Part shown: one piece after another, positions 25,470 through 35,566 of the stretch
How the letters are laid out: every line of letters starts with the position of its first letter
Position numbering within the stretch: the first letter of the stretch is position 1
Assembly (NCBI RefSeq): GCF_000349205.1
Contig: NZ_APHR01000010.1
Coordinates: 1 to 64,000 of the forward strand
From: Methylophaga lonarensis MPL
GTDB lineage: Bacteria; Pseudomonadota; Gammaproteobacteria; Nitrosococcales; Methylophagaceae
DNA length: 64,000 nucleotides
Reading direction: 5' to 3'
Notes under the pieces: generated by a model
Told to the model about the DNA's origin: nothing
What the model saw: only the letters and a program-made list of their open reading frames with translations
The model's database searches: none
Program-made: the position numbers and the translations under genes

Positions 25470-27869
25470 ATGGCGCGACTGCTTCGTCGACTGTTTGTCC
25501 TCTTTGTACTTCTATCCGCACTTTTTGTCACCACTGTTGTTCTGGTCTATCTGTTGCTAGTGCCCAAACTACCAGACGCCAACACACTTAAGGACACTGA
25601 ATTACAGACCCCACTTCGGCTGTACACCGCAGAGGGCCTGCTGATGGCGGAGTTTGGCGAGCAACGTCGCGTACCGGTTGAGTTTGAAGATATTCCGCAG
25701 CAAATCGTTAATGCCTTCATCGCAGCAGAAGATGATCGCTTTTTCCAACACCCAGGGGTCGACTATCAGGGCTTGCTTCGTGCGGCGATTAACCTGGCCA
25801 GTACCGGTGAGAAAGCTCAAGGTGGCAGTACCATCACCATGCAGGTTGCGCGCAACTTCTTTTTGAGCCGCGAAAAAACCTATTTGCGCAAAATCAATGA
25901 AATTCTCCTGTCTCTTGAGATTGAACGCATTCTCAGCAAAGAAGAAATCCTAACGCTTTATCTGAATAAAATTTTCCTGGGTCAGCGGGCCTACGGTATC
26001 GCCGCAGCGGCAGAAGTCTATTACGGCAAAGCACTAAGCGATTTGACACTGGCTGAATCCGCTATGATTGCCGGGCTGCCAAAGGCACCTTCAACCACCA
26101 ACCCAATCACGTCACCTCAAAGGGCTAAAATCCGTCGCGACTACGTGCTGCGTCGAATGCTGGATGTCGGTTACATCAATCAACAGCAATTTAACGAAGC
26201 AATGCAGGAGCCGGTTACTGCACGTTATCACGGTAGAGATCTCGAAGCCTATGCACCTTACGCTGCTGAAATTGTCCGCGCCCAGCTGATAGAACAGTAC
26301 GGCGAAGAAATCTACACCGGTGGCTTTAATGTCTACACCACCATTCGCGCCGACCAACAAAAAGCGGCTATGGACGCGGTGCAAAAGGGACTGATTGCCT
26401 ATGACCGGCGTCACGGATATCGCGGTCCACTAGCCAAAGTGAACCTTGCAGAAGTCACCGATGCCAGCGGCTATGAGCAAGCGCTAACCGAATACCCCCG
26501 CGTGGCAGGCATGCAGCCTGCTCTGGTGCTGAGTACCGAAGATCAACAGGCAACCATTCACATCCGTCGCCATGGTGCTGCAACGCTGCCCTTCTCTACC
26601 ATGACATGGGCTAGACCCTACCTAACCGCCAATAGCATGGGTCCAAGACCGGAGAAAGTTCAGGATGTACTCAATCCTGGAGATGTTGTCATGGTTGCTG
26701 CGGTCGAGAATGAAGAGGCCGAACATCAATGGCAGCTGGCGCAAATCCCGAATGCTCAAGCTGCACTGGTGGCAGTTTCTCCACATGATGGCGCAGTGAC
26801 TGCTATCCAGGGAGGCTTTGACTTTTTCCACAACAATTTTAACCGTGCTACGCAATCAAGCCGTCAGCCGGGTTCAGGTTTCAAACCTTTCATTTATTCT
26901 GCTGCATTGGAACATGGCTATACCGCAGCCAGCATCATCAACGATGCCCCAGTGGTTTATGATGATCCGGGGCTCGAGAGCACCTGGCGTCCGGAAAACT
27001 ACAGTGGTCGTTTCTTCGGTCCCACCCGGATGCGCGAAGCGTTGATCCATTCACGCAACCTTGTCTCAATCCGGGTATTACGTGATATCGGCATTAATTA
27101 CGCTGTCGACTTTTCCAAACGGTTTGGTTTTCAGGAGCACCAACTGCCACGCAGCCTCTCGCTGGCCCTTGGCAGCGGCAGTGCGTCACCTCTGGACATG
27201 GCCGTCGCCTACGCTACCATTGCCAATGGTGGTTATTTGATTGAGCCATACTACATCCACCGCATCGAAAACAGCCGTGGAGAGCTGATCATGCAGGCTC
27301 AACCAGCAACGGTCTGTGAAACTTGCCTGCAAACTCCGCCCGATGATTACGATCTGTTTACCGGACTGCGCCCCGCACAGCGAGTCATCAGTGCGCAAAA
27401 TGCCTACATCATCAACAGTATGCTGGAAGATGTCATTCGCCACGGAACAGGTCGGAGTGCATTGAGTCTGAACCGTCGCGATCTGGCCGGTAAGACAGGC
27501 ACCACCAACAACGTGTTTGATGCCTGGTTTAATGGACATTCACCTGAGCTGGCCGCAGTCAGCTGGGTCGGCTTTGACAACCCTCAAACGCTGGGCAGAC
27601 TCGAGACGGGTGGCCGAGCTGCGTTGCCGATGTGGATTGACTTTATGGAGGTGGCACTGCGCGGTGTTCCGGATCGGCCTATGCAGCAACCTGTTGACAT
27701 GGTCACCGTACGCATCGATCCGGACACCGGTTTGCTCGCGCGTCCCGGCTCCGCTAATGCTATTTATGAAACCTTCCAAAGCGCCAGTGTGCCTCAAGGT
27801 TTCAGCAGTGATTCAGGCAGCAGCCGAGGCAGTTACGAAGATAGCGTCCCGGCGATAGATTTATTCTGA
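25470..27869 (+). CDS. mrcA: Penicillin-binding protein 1A (bifunctional glycosyltransferase/transpeptidase)
   Basis: Builds and cross-links peptidoglycan. An N-terminal membrane anchor (about 7-31) precedes the glycosyltransferase domain with catalytic Glu87 in AAEDDRFFQHPGVD, QGGSTITMQVARN and LNKIFLGQRAYGI. An OB-like insert follows. The transpeptidase domain has Ser469 in QPGSGFK, the SRN motif in HSRNLVS, and KTGTT at 675-679. At 799 aa it is slightly shorter than E. coli PBP1A (850) but complete. Divergence from pilM is the usual gammaproteobacterial order. It overlaps the convergent M48 gene by 9 bp. Confidence 0.96.
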   Translation: MARLLRRLFVLFVLLSALFVTTVVLVYLLLVPKLPDANTLKDTELQTPLRLYTAEGLLMAEFGEQRRVPVEFEDIPQQIVNAFIAAEDDRFFQHPGVDYQGLLRAAINLASTGEKAQGGSTITMQVARNFFLSREKTYLRKINEILLSLEIERILSKEEILTLYLNKIFLGQRAYGIAAAAEVYYGKALSDLTLAESAMIAGLPKAPSTTNPITSPQRAKIRRDYVLRRMLDVGYINQQQFNEAMQEPVTARYHGRDLEAYAPYAAEIVRAQLIEQYGEEIYTGGFNVYTTIRADQQKAAMDAVQKGLIAYDRRHGYRGPLAKVNLAEVTDASGYEQALTEYPRVAGMQPALVLSTEDQQATIHIRRHGAATLPFSTMTWARPYLTANSMGPRPEKVQDVLNPGDVVMVAAVENEEAEHQWQLAQIPNAQAALVAVSPHDGAVTAIQGGFDFFHNNFNRATQSSRQPGSGFKPFIYSAALEHGYTAASIINDAPVVYDDPGLESTWRPENYSGRFFGPTRMREALIHSRNLVSIRVLRDIGINYAVDFSKRFGFQEHQLPRSLSLALGSGSASPLDMAVAYATIANGGYLIEPYYIHRIENSRGELIMQAQPATVCETCLQTPPDDYDLFTGLRPAQRVISAQNAYIINSMLEDVIRHGTGRSALSLNRRDLAGKTGTTNNVFDAWFNGHSPELAAVSWVGFDNPQTLGRLETGGRAALPMWIDFMEVALRGVPDRPMQQPVDMVTVRIDPDTGLLARPGSANAIYETFQSASVPQGFSSDSGSSRGSYEDSVPAIDLF

Positions 27870-29372
27870 ACCGCCACGAATACGTTTAGCCAATGTGCCG
27901 GGCACCAGTTGTCCATCAGGATAATCGCCGTTGAGCAATCGCAACTGTGATTCCGGACTGTTGGTGATAGGCGACTCTCTGGCCCATTTTTCATAAGTAT
28001 CATCTGGTCCTACAGTCACTACCTCAATGGTATGTGCCCGAGCCAGATGATATTGCTCGGGCGCCAATTCCTGAAGGCTGCGGGCAGTTTCCAACACGTC
28101 CTTGTCAAACTCGACAAATTGTCTGGATTCACGTGCCCCACCAACAAAAATAAAGGCCTTGTCACGCAGATACATGACCGTGACCCGAACCTGCCGCCCC
28201 TGCATGGTGGTTAAACCGGTGTAGCCTTCCAAGCCGTTACTGCGAACCACCTGCCCATCCTGTAAACGGCTTATTTTCAGCCGGTCCTCAATGAACTCAG
28301 CCGGCGTTTGACGACGATTGAGATCCGAGGCTCCCATCTGAATTACGGCATGACCGCCGGGGGCAATAGCAATCAAACTGTCAGGGTTATTTTCAATGTG
28401 CCAATTCTCTGGAAATGTCAGTGCAAAGCGCATATCCCGGTGAAAGAATTTATTCCCCGAGCGAATCCCCTGCGCCTCACTATCACCAAACACCATGCCC
28501 TGAATTCGACGCAGATAGTCTTCCCGGCCCACTCTGGCGTTATCGAGATTGGCATAACGGTTGGCAGCCAACACTACTTGTTGCAAACGCGTGTCATTGT
28601 CTGGATGAGTCGCAAAGATTCCGTGGTAGCCCTGATAATCTCTACCTTGTTTTTGTGCTTCAGCTTCAGCAAATGTCGCCTGGTCTTTAAGCACACCGAT
28701 AACATCAATCATCGCCTGCGGCTTATAACCGGTTCTTGCCAGATATTCGGCACCTAATCGATCCGCTTCCAGTTCATGCTCACGACCATAACCACTTAAC
28801 AATGCCCCACCTAGAACGTTGAACAGTTGTTGTGAGGGTGCGGCACGCAATTCGGGCACCAGAATCGCACCGATGGTATATCCAAGGTTGGCTGCCTGAG
28901 CAGCACTGGCCTGACGCACGCCATGTCTTGCGGTGACATGGCCGATTTCATGTCCGAGCACCGCAGCAAGCTCAGCTTCCGAATTCAGATAAGCCATCAA
29001 GCCACGGGTGATGTAGATGTAGCCGCCGGGTAAAGCAAATGCGTTGATTACCGGGCTATCAAGCACGGTAAACCGATAAACCAGATGATCACGGTGACTG
29101 GCCGCAGCCAGACGTTCTCCCAGTTCCTGAACGTATGCCTGCAATGCTTCGTCAGGATAAAGTCCATACTGCTCAACCAGCTGAGGATGATACTGACGAC
29201 CAATCTCCAGCTCTTGATTTTCCGACAACATGACAAAGTCACGGCCGCCAGTGACCGGGTTCTGCGCACAGGCAGTCAAAAGCCCCAGAAACAACAAAGC
29301 CCCGACCATACGACCGAGGCTTTGGAGTTTACTGCGGGCTGAACATAGTTCATTCACGCATTTCATGATCAT
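27861..29372 (-). CDS. M48 family metalloprotease lipoprotein (BepA/LoiP-like)
   Basis: Zinc protease with HEIGH motif in AAVLGHEIGHVTARHG and a downstream Glu in HELEADRLGAEYL as third ligand. The ATG at 29372 is preferred: it places a signal peptide and lipobox (LLTAC) close to the start, while the longer frame to 29549 runs back through rpmE on the same strand. About 503 aa. The first half resembles periplasmic/outer-membrane quality-control proteases such as BepA. The second half is a beta-rich domain of unknown role (FHRDMRFALTFPENWHIEN), ending in a LysM-like segment (RLLNGDYPDGQLVPG), not TPRs as in BepA. It follows rpmE by 13 bp. Confidence 0.88.
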   Translation of the reverse strand: MIMKCVNELCSARSKLQSLGRMVGALLFLGLLTACAQNPVTGGRDFVMLSENQELEIGRQYHPQLVEQYGLYPDEALQAYVQELGERLAAASHRDHLVYRFTVLDSPVINAFALPGGYIYITRGLMAYLNSEAELAAVLGHEIGHVTARHGVRQASAAQAANLGYTIGAILVPELRAAPSQQLFNVLGGALLSGYGREHELEADRLGAEYLARTGYKPQAMIDVIGVLKDQATFAEAEAQKQGRDYQGYHGIFATHPDNDTRLQQVVLAANRYANLDNARVGREDYLRRIQGMVFGDSEAQGIRSGNKFFHRDMRFALTFPENWHIENNPDSLIAIAPGGHAVIQMGASDLNRRQTPAEFIEDRLKISRLQDGQVVRSNGLEGYTGLTTMQGRQVRVTVMYLRDKAFIFVGGARESRQFVEFDKDVLETARSLQELAPEQYHLARAHTIEVVTVGPDDTYEKWARESPITNSPESQLRLLNGDYPDGQLVPGTLAKRIRGGSE

Positions 29373-29385
29373 TTCACCGCACGAT

Positions 29386-29586
29386 TTATTTTCCGTATTT
29401 CTGACGGAATTTATCAACACGACCGGCGCTGTCAAGGACCTTTTGCTTACCGGTATAGAATGGATGACACTCTGAGCATACATCCAGAGTGAGGTCAGTG
29501 CCACGTGTAGAGCGGGTTTTGAATGTGTTACCGCAGCTGCAGGTAACATTGATTTCGCTGTATTCTGGATGGATATCCGCTTTCAT
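29386..29586 (-). CDS. rpmE: 50S ribosomal protein L31 (zinc-binding type)
   Basis: 66 aa, starting [18 protein letters not shown]. The four zinc-ligand cysteines are present (CSC near 16-18 and CSEC near 37-40), so this is the C+ form that depends on zinc, rather than the Zur-controlled C- paralogue. The C-terminal [12 protein letters not shown] is typical. A promoter is visible about 75 bp upstream. Confidence 0.97.
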   Translation of the reverse strand: MKADIHPEYSEINVTCSCGNTFKTRSTRGTDLTLDVCSECHPFYTGKQKVLDSAGRVDKFRQKYGK

Positions 29587-29657
29587 ATCTGTACTCGTCT
29601 AGAAAATGTTGCCAATTAAATCGGCCCAAACCGCGTTTTGAGCTTTAGAACCGCATA

Positions 29658-29686
29658 ATTCTACTGATATGAAGCCTCAACAGCAA
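29658..29686 (-). promoter_or_regulatory. Promoter for rpmE
   Basis: On the minus strand TTGCTG (29686-29681), 17-bp spacer, TAGAAT (29663-29658), about 70 bp before the rpmE ATG. Confidence 0.45.
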
Positions 29687-29719
29687 GTCCAATTATTGCT
29701 TAACTCAATCAGAACCCGA

Positions 29720-30289
29720 TCACAGCAAGCGCTGGGCCACCAGCATGGCTTGATTGCGCCAGCCTTTGTCTTTATCACCTGATAAAGACTCTTCACGATA
29801 CACCCGTATTTTGAGACCCTGAAAAATTTGCAGAAGTTCATTGTCTTCGAGCAGATAGTCAGGGTTTGAAGGCCCCACAGTGGCGACCTTGTTACGTGTC
29901 CAGGTCTGATAGAACAACAACCCCTGCGGTCTCAAAGCCGTCATCAATGCTGGACACAGTAACCTGTCAAGAAAGTGACTGACCACGATGACGTCCAGAG
30001 AATTGGCTACTGGAGGATGCTGCACCACATCTCGCAATTCGGTGCTGATGGTCAATTGTTTGTCAGCTGACCACTGGCTTAATTTTTCCAGTGCCACTGC
30101 AGAGCTATCCCAGGCGTGCACTTGCAAGCCCTGTTGAGCCAGCAAAATTGCATTCGCTCCAAGGCCACAGGCCAGATCCAGGGCTTCGCCCCGGGCTGGC
30201 AGCAAATGTTTGTTTTCCTGCAACACCCTGGCCGGCTGTGCCATGGCAACATCGGCCAGACGATATTTGTCATCCCATTTGCCGGGCAT
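29720..30289 (-). CDS. Class I SAM-dependent methyltransferase (TehB-like)
   Basis: 189 aa from the ATG at 30289, which overlaps the trkH stop in TAATG; the longer frame to 30376 would lie inside trkH. The start MPGKWDDKYRLAD resembles TehB-like methyltransferases. The SAM-binding motif I is LDLACGLGANAILLAQQG, followed by motif II VHAWDSSAVALEKL and a motif-IV-like VIVVSHFLDRLLCP. The substrate is unknown; family members act on tellurite, thiols or small molecules. Last gene of the long miaB-to-methyltransferase run. Confidence 0.85.
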   Translation of the reverse strand: MPGKWDDKYRLADVAMAQPARVLQENKHLLPARGEALDLACGLGANAILLAQQGLQVHAWDSSAVALEKLSQWSADKQLTISTELRDVVQHPPVANSLDVIVVSHFLDRLLCPALMTALRPQGLLFYQTWTRNKVATVGPSNPDYLLEDNELLQIFQGLKIRVYREESLSGDKDKGWRNQAMLVAQRLL

Positions 30290-31739
30290 TAGCGGCGCCA
30301 GAATGCAGGCGTTAGCACCACCAGCAGGGTAAATATTTCCAGCCGGCCCATCAGCATTGCAAAAGACAGCACCCATTTGGCTGTGTTGTTGATACTGCCA
30401 AAATTTTCAGCCACATCGCCAAGTCCCGGTCCAAGGTTGTTGAGTGTTGCAGTCACTGCAGAAAAAGAAGTGACCACATCAAGGCCGGTCGCCATTAATG
30501 TCAGATGCATGATGCTGAACGAAAAGACATACAAGGCAAAAAAGCCCCAAACCGCACCGACGACTTTTGGTGGCAAGGCCTTGCCGTTAATCTTGATGGC
30601 AAAAACGCCATTGGGATGAATCAAGCGAAGGACTTCACGATACCCCTGCTTGAACAGCAGCATGATGCGAATCACTTTCATACCGCCCGCCGTTGAAAAA
30701 GCACAACCACCGATATAACTGACCATCAATAACAGTATCGGCAAAAAGCCCGGCCACAAGGCAAATTCCGCTGTCGCAAACCCCGCTGTTGTGCCGATGG
30801 ACACCGTTTGAAACAGGGCTTGTCTGAATGCCAGATGGTGATCATTCACGGTCGAGGTCAATAACAGATAGCTAAAGGTAATAATCGATACCAGCAGCAT
30901 AATGCCGAGAAACACTCTCACTTCTGAGTCGACAAAATAATGTCTGAGCGTTCTGCCTCGCCAGGCGATAAAATGCAACGAGAAGTTCATGGCTGCAATT
31001 AACATGAATGTCACCGCAATCATCTCGACGAGCGCACTATCGAAATAGCCCATGCTGGCATCGTGCGTGGAAAAACCACCAATCGCCACAGTTGAGAAGC
31101 TGTGGCCAATCGCATCAAAGGCTGACATGCCAGCCCAGTAGTAAGCGCCTGCACAGACAATGGTCAAGGTCACATAGATATACCAGAGTGCCTTGCTGTC
31201 TCGGTGATTCTTGGCGTTAGTTTGGAATCTTTCATCGGTCCGGGTGTTTCGGCGCGATACAACTGCATGCCACCAACACCCAGCAGTGGCAAGATCGCAA
31301 CCGCCAGTACCACGATACCCATTCCGCCCAACCACTGTAAAAACTGTCGATAAAACAGGATGGCATGCGGTAGTGTGTCCAGACCGGTCAATACCGTCGA
31401 GCCGGTGGTTGTCAGTCCGGACATCGACTCAAACACCGCATCGGTAAAGCTCATCATGGGATCTTCAGACAAATAAAATGGCAATGACCCTGCCAGTCCC
31501 AATGCCATCCAGAACATCACCACCACAATAAAGCCATCACGAATTTTCAATTCGCGCCGATGCTTACGGGCAGGCAGCCATAGGCTGAGTCCGATCAACA
31601 GCAACAAGACAAATGCCGTGGCAAAGGCGTCTCCCGCGCCATCCTGATAAATCCAGGCCACCAGCAACGGCGGCAGCATGGTGACGCTGAACAAAGTCAG
31701 CAAAATGCCGAGAATCCGTTGAATGGTGAAAAACTGCAT
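30289..31739 (-). pseudogene. trkH: Trk-type potassium uptake protein TrkH, interrupted by a one-base frameshift
   Basis: Membrane subunit of the K+ uptake system. The N-terminal frame (31739-31170) has membrane spans, the first pore loop FESMSGLTTTGSTVL, and SKLTPRITETA. The C-terminal frame (ending 30289) continues ALWYIYVTLTIVCAGAYYWAGMSAFDAIGHS, with HSFSTVAIGGFSTHD, GTTAGFAT and ATLNNLGPGLG as the remaining filter loops. One extra A on the coding strand (a T in the run at 31193-31194, plus strand) would restore the family sequence ETAKALWYIY. The lesion is therefore a missing base in a short homopolymer. Joined length is about 483 aa, normal for TrkH. TrkA is not in the window. Confidence 0.9.
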
Positions 31740-31742
31740 CGC

Positions 31743-33244
31743 TTACGTGGCCTTACGCTTGAAGTGCCACCACAGGCCAAAGCCGAGCACGGTCAAAATA
31801 CCCAGTGGCCAGCGACCCCAGAAAATATAGGGTGTGTAGCCGGTTCGCGGTTGCACTTCATGAGTCAGCGTTGCTTCTGCAAATTGTGCGGTCTGCCGCT
31901 CAAGTTGTCCTTTGAAATCGATAAAGGCCGAAATGCCATTTGTGGTCACACGCAACATGGGGCGTCCACTTTCCAGCGCGCGACTTCGTGAAATCTGCAG
32001 ATGCTGATGTGGGGCAAAAGAATCACCGTACCAGGCATTATTGGTGGCATTGACCAGCATGGTCGCTTCCGGCAGACCGGAACGCACCTGCGAAGTAAAG
32101 GTGTCCTCATAACAAATTGAAATCGCCACCTTCTCACCGGCGGCTTCAATCAGCGGTTGATCAGCACGACCTTTGGAAAACGAAGACATTGGCAGATCAA
32201 AGAATGCGATCAGCCACGCAGGGTCTCAAACGGCACATAATCACCAAAAGGCACCAGGTGCTGCTTGTGATAAAAGGCCTCGCCGTTGCCCAGCAGCATC
32301 ATGCTGTTGTAGTAGTTCTCTGTTGCCAAATCCATAAACGGCAAGCCCAGTAATATATCGGTATTGTGTTGTCTCGCCTGCTCAGCAAGTGGCTGAAAAT
32401 AAAAATCCTTCAGCTGATGATAAAACGCTGTGACGGCGTTTTCCGGCCACACCACCAGATCACTGTCCCAATGCTCCTGTGTGCGCACTTCATAAAGTGC
32501 CAGCGTACGCATTAATTGCTCTGGGTCCCATTTTATTTCCTGGGGAATATTGCCCTGAATGAGGGTTGCCTTAAGTGAGTTGTCAGTCGCTTGCGTCCAG
32601 TCAACTTGCTGGATGCCCCAGCCACCAAGCCAGATGACCAGCACCAGTAAAGCCGGCCACCAGTGGCGTTTTCCCCAAGCGACCAATAACAAAGCAGCGG
32701 TCAATGCCACCAGCCAGGTGACACCCAGAACACCAATCACCGGAATCCAACCTGCCAGTGGTCCATCAATTTGGCTGACGCCAATGTCCAGCCATGGGAA
32801 ACCGGTTAAAAACCAGCCTTTGAACCATTCCAGCACCAACCAGGCAAAAGGCAATAACAACAACAGATCGCTTATGGAAAACTGTTGTGAACTCACTCGA
32901 CGGATCAGTGCGCCCAACGCACCGGTGTACAACGACAAAAAGCCCACAAACAGACCGGTCAGGAAAACGGCCAGTGGCACACTGGCATCACCAAATTCAT
33001 GAATGGCGACAAATACCCAGGAGACGCCCACCCCAAACATGCCCAGGCCAAACAGGCAGCCTCGCCAAAAAGCTTGTTTGGGGGTGGTTTGCTGCCAACT
33101 GACAAATAGCAGAAGCAGACTCAAAACAGCCAGGGGATACCAATAAAATGGCGCAAATGCCAGCGGCATTATCGCTCCCGCCAGCAGCGCTATGACAGCG
33201 CCTTTTTTTCCGGTCCATGCAGGCAGCGATAATCTGTTCATCAT
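31743..33244 (-). pseudogene. lnt: Apolipoprotein N-acyltransferase Lnt, interrupted by a one-base frameshift
   Basis: Adds the third acyl chain to outer-membrane lipoproteins in the inner membrane. The frame 33244-32210 has the membrane spans and the nitrilase domain with the catalytic Glu in VVWPENAVTAF and Lys in YHKQHLVPFGDYVPF. It stops just after ETLRG. The frame 32189-31743 continues MSSFSKG, with catalytic Cys in ISICYED, NATNNAWYGDS and RPMLRVTTNGIS. Inserting one base after 32212 reads GLIAFFDLPMSS across the break, as in the family. Joined, it has about 500 aa, normal for Lnt. Lnt is essential in most gammaproteobacteria, so a true null is unlikely. Confidence 0.92.
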
Positions 33245-34113
33245 TCAGACTCGTTCAACAACTCGTTTTCGTCCGGTGGTAACACCACCATTCTCAGCAG
33301 GTGCAGCCTGCGATTATCGGCACGTAATACCGTAAACTCATAACGACCAATCGTCACCTGTTCACCACGTTCAGGCAAGTGACCAAACTGATTGACCACA
33401 TATCCACCGACGGTGTCGAAGTCTTCATCACTCCAGTCGGTTTCAAAAAACTCGTTGAAGTCTTCAACCGTGGTCAACGCTTTGATGGTGTAGGTATTCT
33501 CATCGCGCTGCAAAATAGGTGCATCATCGTCAATGTCATGCTCATCTTCAATCTCGCCAACGATTTGTTCCAGCACGTTTTCAATAGTGACAATACCGGC
33601 CACACCGCCATACTCATCAACAACAATTGCCATATGATTACGGCGCGCCCTGAATTCACGCAGCAGCACATTCAGTCGTTTGCTTTCAGGAATAAATACG
33701 GCAGGACGTAACAGTTCACGCAAATCAAATTCAAACTTGCCGGCACTGACTACGGCTGACAGCAAATCCTTGGCCAGCAGAATGCCAATGACATCATCAC
33801 GATCATCATCAATGACCGGAAATCTTGAGTGTGCGGTTTCGGTCACCAGACGCAAAGTCTCTTCCATCGGTGCGTCGCGGGAAATCATGGCGACTTGGGA
33901 CCTTGGAATCATAATATCGCGTGCTTGCATTTGCGACACACTCAGGGCACCTTCGACGATAGACAGTGCCTCAGAATCAAGAATATGTCGCTCAGATGCC
34001 GAGCGAAGCAACTCAATCAGCTGCTCCTGATCCTTGGGTTCCAGTAGCAGATTACTCAGTCGCTTGAACCAGTTTTGCAATTGATTCTGGCGACTCGTTC
34101 GTCCTTCGTTCAT
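33241..34113 (-). CDS. corC: CorC/HlyC family CBS-domain protein
   Basis: 290 aa. An N-terminal cytoplasmic segment leads to two CBS domains ([20 protein letters not shown] at about 87, and [24 protein letters not shown] near 185), then the CorC_HlyC C-terminal domain ([17 protein letters not shown]). Members are tied to Mg2+/Co2+ efflux. The gene lies between ybeY and lnt with 4-bp overlaps on both sides, the conserved gammaproteobacterial order. Confidence 0.93.
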   Translation of the reverse strand: MNEGRTSRQNQLQNWFKRLSNLLLEPKDQEQLIELLRSASERHILDSEALSIVEGALSVSQMQARDIMIPRSQVAMISRDAPMEETLRLVTETAHSRFPVIDDDRDDVIGILLAKDLLSAVVSAGKFEFDLRELLRPAVFIPESKRLNVLLREFRARRNHMAIVVDEYGGVAGIVTIENVLEQIVGEIEDEHDIDDDAPILQRDENTYTIKALTTVEDFNEFFETDWSDEDFDTVGGYVVNQFGHLPERGEQVTIGRYEFTVLRADNRRLHLLRMVVLPPDENELLNESE

Positions 34114-34574
34114 TTGACCGGCCCTTGCTCGATATAAGGGTTATTGATCTTCAGTTTTTGCAAAATACTGATTTCCAGCGCTTCCATGTGTTCGGCTTCG
34201 TCATCTTGCAAATGATCGTAGCCCAGCAAATGCAGGCAACCATGCACGACCATGTGTGCCCAATGATCTTCTGCCGCTTTGCCTTGAGTGTTGGCCTCGT
34301 CAAGGACAACCTGCGAACAGATGACCAGATCGCCTAATAATACCGGTGTCATTGGCACAGGCGATTCAAATGGAAATGACAAGACATTGGTCGGACCTGA
34401 CTTGCCTCGATAATCTTCGTTGAGTTCAGCACTTTCTGCTGTATCAACCAACCGAATGGTTAACTCGGCATCCTCATCCAGCTCGGCCAATGCAGCCTCA
34501 GCCCATTGTTGAAATTGTGCCGCTGCGGGTACTGACTGATCGGTGGCAATTTGCAGATCGATAGTAATGGTCAC
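34110..34574 (-). CDS. ybeY: Endoribonuclease YbeY (rRNA maturation)
   Basis: 154-aa zinc-dependent RNase needed for 16S rRNA 3'-end processing and ribosome quality control. The signature [11 protein letters not shown] with three zinc-binding His is present, as is [14 protein letters not shown]. It overlaps both phoH and corC by 4 bp. Confidence 0.96.
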   Translation of the reverse strand: MTITIDLQIATDQSVPAAAQFQQWAEAALAELDEDAELTIRLVDTAESAELNEDYRGKSGPTNVLSFPFESPVPMTPVLLGDLVICSQVVLDEANTQGKAAEDHWAHMVVHGCLHLLGYDHLQDDEAEHMEALEISILQKLKINNPYIEQGPVK

Positions 34575-35545
34575 GACTTCTGCTCAGCTTTCTCATAGGC
34601 GAGAATCACTTTCTGCACCAACGCGTGCCTGACCACATCCTTGGCCTGGAAAAAGGTAAATCCGATGCCTTCAACCTCTTTCAACACCTCAATGGCATGA
34701 CGCAAGCCCGACTTTTGCGAGCCCGGTAAATCAACCTGGGTGATATCACCGGTGATTACCGCAGTCGAGTTGTAACCCAGACGCGTCAGAAACATTTTCA
34801 TCTGCTCGACCGTAGTATTTTGTGCCTCATCGAGAATAATGAAGGCCTCGTTGAGGGTTCGGCCACGCATATAGGCCAGAGGTGCTACTTCAATAACATT
34901 TCGTTCGATCAGTTTGGCGACACGCTCAAAACCGAGCATTTCATACAGGGCATCAAATAACGGACGCAGATAGGGATCAACTTTCTGGGCCAGATCGCCG
35001 GGCAAAAAGCCCAATCTTTCACCAGCTTCTACCGCCGGGCGAACCAGCACGATGCGTCTGGCAAGATCACGTTCCAGCGCTTCCACGGCGCAGGCCACCG
35101 CCAGATAGGTTTTACCGGTGCCGGCTGGTCCCACACCAAAATTGATGTCGTGGGTCATGATGCGTCGCAGGTAAGCCTGCTGGTTTTCACCACGAGCTTT
35201 GACCAGACCTCGCTTGGTCTTGATGACCACATCCTTGTCTTCAACAACCGGTTGATGGTCTTCACCACCTTGTTGGCGAATTGCCAAATGCACCTGTTCC
35301 GGTGCAAGAATGCTTTGCGAAGTCTGGGCATACAGATCGTGAATCACTGTTTGCACATTATTGAGCACTTCAGCGTGACCAATGACCTGAAACTTGACGC
35401 CACGGTTATTGATTTCAACGCCAAAGCCTCGTTCCATCATGCGCAAATGCTCATCAAGATGGCCGCAAAGGTTGGCAAGTCGGGGGTTATCGGCGGGACT
35501 CAGCTCAAAACTGACGCTATCGAGTGGTGCGGAAGATTGGCTCAC
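34571..35545 (-). CDS. ybeZ: PhoH-like ATPase (YbeZ)
   Basis: 324-aa P-loop protein that works with YbeY in rRNA metabolism. Walker [14 protein letters not shown], Walker [12 protein letters not shown], and the typical [17 protein letters not shown] block are present. The start is GTG at 35545 (MSQSSAPL...), with AGGTGA upstream on the minus strand. It lies 21 bp after miaB in the standard miaB-phoH-ybeY-corC-lnt order. Confidence 0.94.
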   Translation of the reverse strand: MSQSSAPLDSVSFELSPADNPRLANLCGHLDEHLRMMERGFGVEINNRGVKFQVIGHAEVLNNVQTVIHDLYAQTSQSILAPEQVHLAIRQQGGEDHQPVVEDKDVVIKTKRGLVKARGENQQAYLRRIMTHDINFGVGPAGTGKTYLAVACAVEALERDLARRIVLVRPAVEAGERLGFLPGDLAQKVDPYLRPLFDALYEMLGFERVAKLIERNVIEVAPLAYMRGRTLNEAFIILDEAQNTTVEQMKMFLTRLGYNSTAVITGDITQVDLPGSQKSGLRHAIEVLKEVEGIGFTFFQAKDVVRHALVQKVILAYEKAEQKS

Positions 35546-35566
35546 TAAAGGTTCACCTATGGGGGG

